Assembly (NCBI RefSeq): GCF_041381155.1
Contig: NC_091135.1
Span: 50,914,086 to 50,978,085 of the forward strand
From: Argopecten irradians
Taxonomy: Eukaryota > Mollusca > Bivalvia > Pectinida > Pectinidae
DNA: 64,000 nt
Reading direction: 5' to 3'
The notes under the pieces are model-generated. The model saw only the letters and a program-made list of their open reading frames with translations, did no database searches and was not told where the DNA came from. Shown here piece after piece: positions 20,777 through 36,479 of this stretch. A program made the position numbers and the translations under genes. Every line of letters begins with the position of its first letter. Position 1 is the stretch's first letter.

Positions 20777-22591
20777 CTAGATTTAAAAACATAAATAAAT
20801 TGCGATGTTATGGCCTTCTTCTCTCCCGTTACCACACTCGTGATAGTTACCTTGGATAAGCATTCATCTCAATTTACATTTTCTCGTAAAGGTAATATTA
20901 TTTTACAAAGACACGAAATTGTACCTTATAGATATTGCTTTTAAGAAGAAAACACTCTTTACATCTTGGTACATATTTTATTCAAAATATCACCGTTGTT
21001 CAAGTTTTTAGTCCCATATTTTCGCTATTACCCTGACTGTTTTCCCATTTTTAAATGTATTCATTGTGTGTGGAATGACCAAGTGGGCTAATAAGATACA
21101 ATTTGGGACTATTTTTTTTGTTCTGCATCCTATGGGTAGAAAAAAGAGAACCATTCTTTTGAATACTGGATTTTAACTACCAAAGTAACTATTTGAAATC
21201 TAGTAATTAATATCTTCTAATATTACATAGATTTGTTGGTATCTATCAAATGTCCGCCGTCGGCGTCGTCGAGCACCGTACGCCCGTCCGGAACAACGAT
21301 TTGCCGTTGCGAATAACATAATTAATTTTTTAGTCCCAATTTTAAACCAAATATCAAAAACAGCTTTATATACAATGATTACTCTGGCATGAGTCTGAGT
21401 AAAGGTCAAAATCGCGTCAATGTATGCAAGAGTTTATGGGGACTAAAAAATCAGACAAAACGTGGTTTCAGCACAGATAACTTTAGTATATATCGTCCGG
21501 ATTTGTCAAACCAAATATATTGGTGTATTAGCTTTATATCAACGAGATCTAAAAATGGGTGTTCGAGATATTGGTAAAAAAAAATTCCGTAACTATAAAA
21601 CTTCCACAATTCACCAATTTCCTAACTAAATAAATATAAGATGTTTATAACTGTTATATATTATAAACAAAACATTATTCTCTTAATGACTTTGCTAGTT
21701 TACTAGCTGTTCCATAGCGACGTGAAACCCATAAATGCTATAGTCTGGTTTATTCGATCATTTTTCATATATTTTTGAAAAAAAATATGTTGTTGAAATT
21801 GAAAAAAACACAATATGGAATGTCTATATAAAAGTAACGAAAGGCATGGGGTCTACTGAAGTGGGCTTACATCCAGTGGAAACTACCCAGGCGGAAAAAT
21901 TTGTCAGGTAATACTCCGTCTTAATAGTTAATTATTTTTCTTTGTACTAGACAAAAAAATTGTTTATATTTGGTTGCCGGAGTCTCAAAATATTCTCAAG
22001 TGCTATATTTATCTGGTATTATCGTTTCTACACCCTTTACTTTTGAGTCGAACGTAAACAAATACTTAGTGTAATTATCCGGAAACCGTGGTTTATCGGA
22101 ATTTTGTGTTTATTATGACACTTTTAATCAGTTAGATGTATTGACGCCATGATATTCCGTTTTATAACAGAGTTATCTCCCTTTTCCAAATAGGTATCGC
22201 ATTGTGAAGTAATTCTCATTGTGAGCAAAAGTTACTGTCGTTTTATCTGAACAAATATACGACGTTTATACTCATAAAAATATGACGAAACAAGAAGTCT
22301 ACCCCACCCACAAAAAAGAGATAAATATTGTAATATGCAAATACAGAATACATACACTAGATATTTTTTATATCTCATTTTGGAGCGTTTCTACCTATGA
22401 CTGCATTCATTCATTAAAATTGAATTGGCCTATTTATCACAGCAAAGAAAAGCTAATTGTGTACATGACTTTTACCCGCTTTTTAAACCTCTTATCTCAG
22501 GATGCATTAATAAAGTAATCGTCACTAACTACCTGTTCATACATTGTAGGAAATAAATCTGCTGTATCTTTACTGGGTCACTCCTCATACT

Positions 22592-23080
22592 GACCACAAT
22601 AGGAGAAAGACCACCGCCTCAAACTAATCTGGTAAGTCCATATCGACCACAATAGGAGAAAGAACCCACCGCCTCAACTAATCTGGTAAGTCCATATTCG
22701 ACCACAATAGGAGAAAAGGACCACCGCCTCAAACTAATAAGGTTAAGTCCAATATCGACCACAATAGGAGAAAGACCACGGGCCTCAAACTAAATATGTC
22801 AAAGTCCATTATCGACACAATAGGGAGAAAGTACACCGCCCTCAAACTAATCTGGTAAGTCCATAATCGACCACAATAGGAGAGAAGACCACCGCCTCAA
22901 AGCTAATCTGGTATGGCATATCGACCACCAATAGGAGAAAGACCACCGCCTCAACTTAATCTGGTAGTCCATATCGACCACAATAGGAGAAAGACCGCCG
23001 CCTCAAACTAATCTGGTAAGTCCATATCGACCACAATAGGAGAAAGACCGCCCGCCTCAAACTAATCTGGTAAGTCCATA
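22592..23080 (+). repeat. 53-bp tandem repeat, about nine copies
   Basis: The unit contains GACCACAATAGGAGAAAGAC, CACCGCCTCAAACTAATCTG and GTAAGTCC. Nine copies are recognisable, most differing by single-base gains or losses. It ends at TAAGTCCATA, where the 31-bp array begins without a spacer. Confidence 0.93.
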
Positions 23081-26000
23081 CACTGCCAACAATACACCAC
23101 AACATGCATTACACTGCCAACAATACACCACAAAATGTACTATACTGCCAACAACACACCACAACATGTATTATACTGCCAACAACACACCACAACATGT
23201 ATTATACTGCCAACAACACACCACAACATGTATTATACTGCCAACAATACACCACAACATGTATTATACTGCCAACAACACACCACAACATGTATTATAC
23301 TGACAACAACGCACCACAACATGTATTATACTGCAAACAATACACCACAACATGTATTATACTGCCATAACAACACCACAACATGTATTATACTGTACAA
23401 CAACACACACACAAGTATTAATACTGCCAACAACACACCACAACATGTATTATACTGTCAACAATACACACACAACATGTTTATATACCACCACATCAAT
23501 ACACCACACAACATGTATTATACACATACTACACCAACATGTACTATACTGCCCAACAACCACACCACAACCAGTATTATACTGACAAACAATACACCAC
23601 AACCAACAACAATACACCACAAACATGTATTATACCACCAACAATACACCACAACATGTATTATACTGCCAACAATACACCACAACATGTCCATGTACAT
23701 TATACATGCCAACAACCTAAACCAGTACACAACAAGATAGTATTATACTGACAACAACAAACCACAAACATGTATGTATACCACCAACAACACACCCCAC
23801 TAACATGTATTAATACTGCCAACAACACACCACAACATGTATTATACCTGCCAACAACACACCACAACATGTATTATACTACACCAACAACTTACACCAC
23901 ACAACCCAGTATTATACCACCAACAACACACCACAACATTGTATTACACTGCCAACAACACACCACAACATGTATTATACTGCCAACAACACACCACAAC
24001 AATGTATTACACTTGCCAACATACACACCACAACATGTATTATACTGCCAACATACACACCACAACATGTATTATATACTACCAACAACACACCACAACA
24101 TGTATTATACTGCCACACAATACACCACAACAGTATTATAATGCCAACAATACACCCACAACATGTATTAATACTGCCCAACAACCACCCACCACAACAA
24201 TACACCACAACATGTATCATACTACTGCCTAACATGTACACACAACATACACCACAACATGTATTATACTGCCTAACAACACACCACAACATGTATTATA
24301 CTGCCAACAACACACCACAACATGTATTATACTGCCAACAATACACCACAACATGTATTATACTGCCAACAACACACCACAACATGTATTATACTGCCAA
24401 CAACGCACCACAACATGTATTATAATACTCAAACAACACCCACAACACTACACCGCACCACAACATGTGTATTATACCACCAACAATACAACTGTATTAA
24501 CAACAACACACACAAACATGTATTTTATACTGCCAACAACACCAACAAACACCCAACTTGTATTATACTGCCAACAACACACCACAACACATGACAACAA
24601 TATTATACTGCCATCAATACACCACAACATGTATTATACTGCACACACAACACACCACAACATGTATTAGAACTGCCAACAATACTCCACCACAACATGT
24701 ATTATACTGCCAACAACACACCACAACATGTATTATACTGCCAACAACACACCACAACATGTATTATACTGCCAACAACACACCACAACATGTATTATAC
24801 TGCCAACAACTCACACCACAACATGTATTATACTGTCAACAATACACCCACAAACATGAACTATACTGTCAACAACACACCACAACATGTATTTACTGTA
24901 CCAACAACGCCAACAACACATACACAACCAGTATTATACTGCCATCAACAACACACCACAACATGTATTATACTGCCAACAATACACCACAACATGTATT
25001 ATACTGCCAACAACACACCACAACATGTATTATACTGCCAACAACACACCACAACATGTATTATACTGCCAACAACACACCACAACATGTATTATACTGC
25101 CAACAACACACCACAACATGTATTATACTGCCAACAATACACCACAACAATGTTATTTATACTGCCAACAACACACCACAACATGTATTATACTGCCAAC
25201 AACACACATCACACACAACATGTATTATACACCACACCACCATGGCCTACAACACACACACAACATGTAATACATACTGCCAGTAACAACAACACCACAA
25301 CATGTATTATACTGCCAACAATACACCACAACATGTATTATACTGCCAACAACACACCACAACATGTATTATACTGCCAACAACACACCACAACATGTAT
25401 TATACAACACATCACCACAACAACACAATACACACACAACATGTATTATACTGCCAACAACACACCACAACATGTATTATACCACCAACAATACACCACA
25501 ACATGTATTATACTGCCAACAACACACCACAACATGTATTATACTGCCAACAACACACCACAACATGTATTATACTGCCAACAACACACCACAACATGTA
25601 TTATACTGCCAACAACACACCACAACATGTATTATACTGCCAACAACACACCACAACATGTATTATACTGCCAACAACACACCACAACATGTATTATACT
25701 GCCAACAACACACCACAACATGTATTATACTGCCATCAATACACCACAACATGTATTATACTGCCAACAACACACCACAACATGTATTATACTGCCAACA
25801 ACACACCACAACATGTATTATACTGACAACAACACACCCAACAACAACACCACACAACATGTATTATACTGCCAACAACACACCACAACATGTATTATAC
25901 TGGCCAACAACAACACACACAACATGTATTATACTGCCAACAACACACCACAACATGTATTATACTGCCAACAACACACCACAACATGTTTTATACCTGT

Positions 26001-29000
26001 GCAACAACCCACCACAACATGTATTATACTAACAGTATTATTACCACCAACAAATACACCACCAACAATACACCACAACATGTATTATACTGCCAACAAC
26101 ACACCACAACATGTATTATAACCACGCACCACAACAATACCACCACCACAACATGTATTATACTGACAACATGTACGCAACAACACAACCAGTATTAATA
26201 CCAACCACACCACCAACATGTATTATACCACCAACAATACACCACAACATGTATTATACTGACAACAACGCACCACAACCAGTATTATACCACCAACAAT
26301 ACACCACAACATGTATTATACTGCCAACAACACACCACAACATGTATTATACTGCCAACAACACACCACAACATGTATTACACTGCCAACAATACACCAC
26401 AACATGTACTATACTGCCAACAACACACCACAATATGTATTATACCACCAACAATACACCACAACATGTATTATACTGCACACCCACACAACAACACACC
26501 ACAACATGTAGTATTGCCAACAACACACCACAACATGTATGTATACTGCCAAACAATACACCACAACATGTATTTACTGCCAACAACACACCACAACAAT
26601 ACACCACAACATGTATTTTATACTGCCAACAACCACCAACAACACACCACAACATGTATTATTACTGCCAACAATACACCACAACATGTATTATACTGCC
26701 AACAACACACCACAACATGTATTATACTGCCAACAACACACCACAACATGTATTATACTGCCAACAATACACCACAACATGTATTATACTGCCAACAACA
26801 CACCACAACATGTATTATACTGACAACAACGCACCACAACCAGTATTATACCACCAACAATACACCACAACATGTATTATACTGCCAACAACACACCACA
26901 ACATGTATTATACTGCCAACAACACACCACAACCAGTATTTATTATACTGCCAACAACACACCACAACATGTATTATACTGCCAACAACACACCACAACA
27001 TGTATTATACCACCAACAATACACCACAACATGTATTATACTGCCAACAACACACCACAACCAGTATTATACCACCAACAATACACCACAACATGTATTA
27101 TACTGACAACAACGCACCACAACCAGTATTATACCACCAACAACACACCACAACATGTATTACACTGCCAACAACACACCACAACATGTATTACACTGTA
27201 TTAACAACACACCACCAACATGTATTATACTGCCAAACAACAAACACTGGCCAACACACACCAGTATTATTACTGCCAACAACACACCACAACATGTATT
27301 ATACTGCCAACAACACACCACAACATGTATTATACTGCCAACAACACACCACAACATGTATTATACTGCCAACAACACACCACAACATGTATTATACTGC
27401 CAACAACACACCACAACATGTATTATACTGCCAACAACACACCACAACATGTATTATACTGCCAACAACACACCACAACATGTATTATACTGCCAACAAT
27501 ACACCACAACATGTATTATACTGCCAACAACACACCACAACATGTATTATACTGCCAACAACACACCACAACATGTATTATACCACCAACAATACACCAC
27601 AACATGTATTATACTGCCAACAACACACCACAACATGTATTATACTGCCAACAACACACCACAACATGTATTATACCACCACAACAACACCACACAACAT
27701 GTATTATACTGCCAACAACACACCACAACATTACTGCAAGCATGTATTATCTGCCAACATATACACCACAACAGTACTATATTATTATACTGCCAACAAC
27801 ACACCACAACAACATGTATTATACTGCCAACAACACACCACAACATGTATTATACTGCCAACAACACACCACAACATGTATTATACTGCCAACAACACAC
27901 CACAACATGTATTATACCACCAACAATACACCACAACATGTATTATACTGCCAACAACACACCACAACATGTATTATACTGCCAACAACACACCACAACA
28001 TGTATTATACTGACAACAACACACCACAACCCAGTATTATACTGCCAACAACAACACCACAACCATGTATGTATTATACTGCCATACCAGTCAACACCAC
28101 ACAACATGTATTATACTGACCAACAATCACACCACAACATGTATTATACTAGCCACTACAACACACCACAACATGTATTATACCACCAACAATACACCAC
28201 AACATGTATTATACTGCCAACAACACACCACAACATGTATTATACTGCCAACAACACACCACAACATGTATTATACTGCCAACCAACAACACACCACAAC
28301 ATGTATTATACTGACCAACAACTACACCACAACCATGTATTATACTGCCACACAACAATACACCACAACATGTATTATACTGCACCAACCAACACACCAC
28401 AACATGTATTATTATTACTGGCAACAACACACACCACAACATGTATTATACATGACCAACAACACACCACAACATGTAATTATATGCCAACACCACACAC
28501 CACAACATGTATTATACTGCACAACAACACACCACAACATGTATTATACTGCCACAACCAATACTGCACCACAACACAACATGTATTATACCACCAACAC
28601 TCACACCACAACATGTATTATACTGCCAACAACACACCACAACATGTATTATACTGCCAACCAATACACCACAACATGTACTTATACTGCCAACTATACA
28701 CCACAACATGTACTATACTGCCAACAACACACCACAACATGTATTATACTGCCAACAACCCACCAACATGTATTATATACACCACAACATGTATTATACT
28801 GCCAACAACACACCACAACATGTATTATACTGTATCAACACACATCACACAGGTATTATACTCCATACACGTCACACAACAACTGCCAACAAACACACCA
28901 CAACATGTATTATACTGCCAACAACACACCACAACATGTATTACACTGCCAACAACACACCACAACATGTATTATACTGCCAACAACACACCACAACATG

Positions 29001-32000
29001 TATTATACTGCCAACGAACACCACAACATGTATTTATATGCAACCACAAACACACCACAACATGTATTATACTGCAAACAACACACCACAACATGTATTA
29101 TACTGCCCACACCACTACATGTATTATACTGCCAACAACACACCACAACATGTATTATACTGCCAACAAATAACACCACAACATGTATTATACTGCAACA
29201 ACACACCACAAAACATGATATCTATACTGCCACACCACACCACAACATGTATTATACTGCCAACAACATACACCACAACATGTATTATACTGCCAACAAC
29301 ACACCACAACATCATACTGTATTATACTGTCAACAACACACCACAACATGTATTATACAGACAACAACTGCACCCAAAACACCCTCAACACCACAACATG
29401 TATTATACTGCCAACAACACACCACAACATGTATTATACTGACAACAACGCACCACAACCAGTATTATACCACCAACAATACACCACAACATGTATTATA
29501 CTGCCAACAACAAACCACAACATGTATTATACTGCCAACAACACACCACAACATGTATTTACACTGTAATATACCAACCAACAACACACCACAAACACAT
29601 GTATTAATACAACCAACAATACACCACAACATGTATTATACTGACACTCAACAACACACACACAACATGTATTATACTGCCAACAACACACCACAACATG
29701 TATTATACTGCCAACAATACACCACAACATGTATTATACTGCCAACAATACACCACAACATGTATTATACTGCCAACAACACACCACAACAGTATTATTA
29801 CCAACTGCCACAATACACCACAACATGTATTATACTGCCAACAACACACCACAAACATGTATTATACTGCACAACAACAACACCACAACATGTATACATA
29901 CCACTGCCAACAACACACCACAACATGTATTACACTGCCAACAACACACCACAACATGTATTAGTACTGCCAACAAACACACCACAACATGTAATTATTT
30001 ATACTGCCAACAACACACCACAACATGAGTATTACATATCATGTATTAACTGCCAACAACACACCACAACATGTATTATACTGCCAACAACACACACCAC
30101 AACATGTATTATACTGCCAACAACACACCACAACATGTATTATACTGCCAACAACAACACCACAACATGTATTATACTGCCAACAACACACCACAACATG
30201 TATTATACTGCCAACAATACACCACAACATGTATTATACTGCCAACAACACACCACAACATGTATTATACTGCCAACAACACACCACAACATGTATTATA
30301 TACTGCAACCACACACACACAACAACATGTATTATACTGCCCAACAATACACCACAACATGTATTATACTGCCAACAACACACCACAACATGTATTATAC
30401 TGCCAACAACACACCACAACATGTATTATACTGCCAACAACACACCACAACATGTATTATACTGCCAACAACACACCACAACATGTATTATACTGCCAAC
30501 AATACACCACAACATGTATTATACTGCCAACAACACACCACAACATGTATTATACTGCCAACAATACACCACAACATGTATTATACTGCCAACAACACAC
30601 CACAACATGTATTATACTGCCAACAACACACCACAACATGTATTATACTGCCAACAACACACCACAACATGTATTATACTGCCAACAACACACCACAACA
30701 TGTATTATACCACCAACAATACACACCACAACATGTATTATACTGCCAACAACACCACAACATGTATTATACTGCCAACAACACACCACAACATGTATTA
30801 TACTGCCCAACAACACACCACAACATGTATTATACTGCCAACAACACACCACAACATGTATTATACTGCCAACAACACACCACAACATGTATTATACTGC
30901 CAACAACACACCACAACATGTATTATACTGCCAACAATACACCACAACATGTATTATACTGCCAACAACACACCACAACATGTATTATACTGCCAACAAC
31001 ACACCACAACATGTATTATACCACCAACAATACACCACAACATGTATTATACTGCCAACAACACACCACAACATGTATTATACTGCCAACAACACACCAC
31101 AACATGTATTATACTGCCAACAACACACCACAACATGTATTATACTGCCAACAACACACCACAACATGTATTATACTGCCCAACAACGCACACCACAACA
31201 TGTATTTAACACCAACAACAACACCACAACATGTATTATAACTGCAACAACAACACACCACAACATGTATTATACTGCCAACAACACACCACAACATGTA
31301 TTATACACTGCCAACAATACACCACAACATGTACTATACTGCCAACAACACACCACAATATGTATTATACCGCCAACAATACACCACAACATGTATTATA
31401 CTGCCAACAACACACCACAACATGTATTATACTGCCAACAACACACCACAACATGTATTATACCACTGCCAACAACACACCACAACATGTATTATACTGC
31501 CAACAACACACCACAACATGTATTATAACTGCCAACAATACACCACAACATGTATTATACTGCCAACAACACACCACAACATGTATTATACTGCCAACAA
31601 CACACCACAACATGTATTATACCACCAACAATGCCAACACCACAACATGTATTATACTGCCAACAACACACCACAACATTGTATTATACTGCCAACAACA
31701 CACCACAACATGTATTATACCACCAACAATACACCACAACATGTATTATACTGCCAACAACACACCACAACATGTATTATACTGCCAACAATCCACACCA
31801 CAACATGTATTATACTGCCAACAACACACCACAACATGTATTATACTGCCAACAACACACCACAACATGTATTATACTGCCAGCAACACACCACAACATG
31901 TATTATACCACCAACAATACACCACAACATGTACTATACTGCCAACAACACACCACAAACATGTATTATACACTGCCAACATGTAACACACCACAACATG

Positions 32001-34962
32001 TATTATACTGCCAACAACACACCACAACATGTATTATACTGCCAACAACACACCACAACATGTATTATACCACCAACAATACACCACAACATGTATTATA
32101 CTGCCAACAACACACCACAACATGTATTATACTGCCAACAACACACCACAACATGTATTATACTGCCAACAACACACCACAACATGTATTATACTGCCAA
32201 CAACACACCACAACATGTATTATACTGCCAACAACACACCACAACATGTATTATACTGCCAACAACACACCACAACATGTATTATACTGCCAACAATACA
32301 CCACAACATGTATTATACTGCCAACAACACACCACAACATGTATTATACTGCCAACAACACACCACAACATGTATTATACTGCCAACAACACACCACAAC
32401 ATGTATTATACTGCCAACAACGCACCACAACATGTATTATACTGCCAACAACACACCACAACATGTATTATATACTGCCAACAACACATCACAACATGTA
32501 TTATACTGCCAACAACACACCACAACATGTATTATACTGCCAACAATACACCACAACATGTATTATACTGCCAACAACACACCACAACATGTATTATACT
32601 GCCAACAACACACCACAACATGTATTATACTGCCAACAACACACCACAACATGTATTATACTGCCAACAACACACCACAACATGTATTATACTGCCAACA
32701 AACAATACATTATACTGGCAACAACACATCACAACATGTATTATACTGACAACAACACACCACAACATGTATTATACTGCCAACAACACACCACAACATG
32801 TATTATACTGCAAACAACACACCACAACATGTATTATACTGCCAACAATACACCACAACATGTATTATACTGCCAACAACACACCACAACATGTATTATA
32901 CTGCCAGCAACACACCACAACATGTATTATACCACCAACAATACACCACAACATGTACTATACTGCCAACAACACACCACAACATGTATTATACTGCCAA
33001 CAATACACCACAACATGTATTATACTGACAACAACACACCACAACATGTATTATACTGCCAACAACACACCACAACATGTATTATACTGCCAACAACACA
33101 CCACAACATGTATTATACTGCCAACAACACACCACAAATATGTATTATACCACCAACAATACACCACAACATGTATTATACTGCCAACAACACACCACAA
33201 CATGTATTATACTGCCAACAACACACCACAACATGTATTATACCACCAACAATACACCACAACATGTATTATACTGCCAACAACACACCACAACATGTAT
33301 TATACTGCCAACAACACACCACAACATGTATTATACTGCCAACAACACACCACAACATGTATTATACTGCCAACAACACACCACAACATGTATTATACCA
33401 CCAACAATACACCACAACATGTATTATACTGCCAACAACACACCACAACATGTACTATACTGCCCAACACACAACACACACCACAACATGTATTATACTG
33501 CCAACAACACACCACAACATGTATTATACTGCCAACAACACACCACAACATGTATTATACTGCCAACAACACACCACAACATGTATTATACTGCCAACAA
33601 CACACCACAACATGTATTATACTGCCAACAACACACCACAACATGTATTATACTGCCAACAATACACCACAACATGTATTATACTGCCAACAACACACCA
33701 CAACATGTATTATACTGCCAACAACCAACAACATGTATATACTGCCAACACACACCACAACATGTATTATACTGCCAACAACACACCACAACAAAATATA
33801 TTATACTGCCAACAACACACCACAACATGTATTATACTGCAACAACACACCACAACATGTATTATACTGCCAACAACACACCACAACATGTATTATACTG
33901 CCAACAAACACACCACAACATGTATTATACCACCAACAATACACCACAACATGTATTATACTGCCAACAACACACCACAACCAGTATTATACCACCAACA
34001 ATACACCACAACATGTATTATACTGCCAACAACACACCACAACATGTATTATACTGCCAACAACACACCACAACATGTATTATACTGCCAACAATACACC
34101 ACAACATGTATTATACTGCCAACAACTACACCACAACATGTATTATACTGCCAACAACACACCACAACATGTATTATACTGCCAACAACACACCACAACA
34201 TGTATTATACTGCCAACAACACACCACAACATGTATTATACTGCCAACAACAACAACACACCACAACATGTATTATACTGCCAACAACACACCACAACAT
34301 GTATTATACTGCCAACAACACACCACAACATGTATTATACTGCCAACAACACACCACAACATGTATTATACTGCCAACAACACACCACAACATGTATTAT
34401 ACCACCAACAATACACCACAACATGTATTATACTGCCAACAACACACCACAACATGTATTATACTGCCAACAACACACCACAACATGTATTATACTGACA
34501 ACAACGCACCACAACATGTATTATACCACCAACAACACACCACAACATGTATTATACTGCCAACAACACACCACAACATGTATTATACTGCCAACAACAC
34601 ACCACAACATGTATTATACTGCCAACAACACACCACAACATGTATTATACTGCCAACAATACACCACAACATGTATTATACTGCCAACAACACACCACAA
34701 CATGTATTATACCACCAACAATACACCACAACATGTATTATACTGCCAACAACACACCACAACATGTATTATACTGCCAACAACACACCACAACATGTAT
34801 TATACTGCCAACAACACACCACAACATGTATTATACTGCCAACAACACACCACAACATGTATTATACTGCCAACAACACACCACAACATGTATTATACTG
34901 CCAACAACGCACCACAACCAGTATTATTCTGCCAACAACACATCACAACCCACATTATACTG
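23081..34962 (+). repeat. 31-bp minisatellite array, about 380 copies (11.9 kb)
   Basis: The 31-bp unit has the core ACACCACAACATGTATTATA plus a linker that is usually CTGCCAACAAC. Frequent variants are a CCACC start coupled with AATACACC, and a CTGAC start coupled with a CGCACC and CAACCAGT pair. On the plus strand the common unit has 10 C but only 2 G, a strong GC skew kept over the whole array. The left half (to about 29.9 kb) is full of one- and two-base indels, while 30.0-34.9 kb is almost uniform. Because 31 is not a multiple of 3 and the unit has no plus-strand stop in any phase, the array shows open frames up to 1,239 codons in all three phases. These encode a 31-residue repeat (starting MYYTANNTPQ) and are not evidence of a gene. 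Confidence 0.97.
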
Positions 34963-36479
34963 TAAAAAGGCACACCAGCCGTCGTTATAATCCCTATAGT
35001 CGAGGTCACAACTGACTGTGCATGATCTGTGATCGCTGCGTTTTTCTTAAGTTGATAGAAAAGGGGGGCGTGTATCACACACAAGACGCAAATAAATGGT
35101 CCGTGCAAAACAGTTACATGAACGCAAGTTGTAAATGCGAGCAATTGCGATGAAAATTGTCATAAAAGTGTACAATTCTACAACCGCACGAGTTTCTTAT
35201 TTCATCCAAAAGATTCTGTTGGAGTCTAGTTCTGGAATATTAGATTTATGTCAATAATATATATATCTAAAACAATATTACGAGTAAATAAGGATTGATT
35301 GTCAATTTTGTAGCTTGCATTGACTGCTGAAGAAAGTTGATCTCGTGCAAATGAAGGAAACTGCGTAAGTAATATTTCATGTAACATTTGCATGATATTA
35401 ACTTTCTTCATCAGTCAAAGCAAGCATCAAATTTGATAATCAATCCTTATGTTTACGTTAAAGTTGTATGGTCTATGACTTGTTATATTTTTGGCATAGA
35501 AACAGTATTTAGAGTGGTCTACATATTTTTTCCGCCTTTCTAAGTTTAAAACTTTCGATATTTACCGACTTCTGTAAAGTTGTATTCGCAAAGTTATTAA
35601 ACAATAAAATTAAAATATTGAATTTTAACGTGTACATATCTAAAATAGCTCGGAAGTATCCGAACTGTTCCGATCTATTCAGATCTGTATGGGTATTACC
35701 GATGTCAGTCGCGTGATTCAACTCGGTTTTCCGATATTACCCGAAAGTTTGAAACATTGCGTTGACTTTGGTGGTTTTTTTCAAAACGTGTGATACATGT
35801 ATTTCATGCGACATTTACCACTATGTCGAGAGTATTTTGGTGTTTCATGGATCTGAACCATCATATACAAACATCCATATTCACACATTGTATGTTTTAT
35901 GAGAGTTTGTGATGGTGAAAATTAGAAAAAATACAACTTTAACCAATTTAAAATTCCTGCCGTTGAAAAAGGGTCAACTTATAATGTATTCGGTATAACA
36001 TTAATATACAAATATGCAATATTGTAACGGTTATCGTACATGTACAGTATTCTTATGTCGCTTCATTAGCAGTGGAGTGAATGTGTGATCCGTTTCTCGA
36101 TCAAGTAGGGATCCGGTTTCGCAGAAAATGACGATTGTAGTGAAAATGCTTAATAGTTGGTATCGACACATAATCAAACCTTTTCAAACTCAATTGTATT
36201 TATAGTGGAATGTAACTAAATGTTGTATTTTCGTCTAGTACTTATTTGTAGCTAACATTTAAATATTTATTAACTATACCTTTTGTGAAATCAAACCCCT
36301 GTATCTATGGTATTATGATATTAGGCTAATATGTGGTCAACCGGTTTATTCTGATATCTGACCGTTCAAGAGAGTCAGTTATATCATCATATACCTTACT
36401 TCGCTTTGGTTGGTGTATATATAGTTGTTGTAACAAACGAATGTAAAAATAATCAAAAATAAGTATATTTTATCACTAG
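34963..36479. other. Non-coding stretch between array and transporter exons
   Basis: I searched this stretch for the SLC6 TM1 signature (GLGNxWRFPY) and found none. It holds one foldback element (35,286-35,451). The 3' half would be the intron upstream of the TM3 exon. Confidence 0.55.
35286..35451. repeat. Foldback element, ~68-bp arms
   Basis: The left arm 35,286-35,353 (AAATAAGGATTGATTGTCAA...) pairs with 35,385-35,451 (...TAATCAATCCTTATG) at roughly 80-85% identity. The ~31-bp loop is unrelated. Probably a small non-autonomous element. Confidence 0.78.

Noticed and set aside
21845..21909. ATG exon-like segment (MGSTEVGLHPVETTQ) with donor, considered as the SLC6 first exon
   Set aside because: No TM1/TM2 exon follows before the satellite. 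The TATAAAAG upstream is too close to the ATG to serve it.
23081..34962. CRISPR-like array
   Set aside because: The units are contiguous with no unique spacers, and the context is an animal genome. This is a minisatellite.
23081..35015. Very long plus-strand open frames (up to 1,239 codons) in the satellite
   Set aside because: They appear in all three phases because the 31-bp unit is stop-free and its length is not a multiple of three. No start context, splice or domain evidence.
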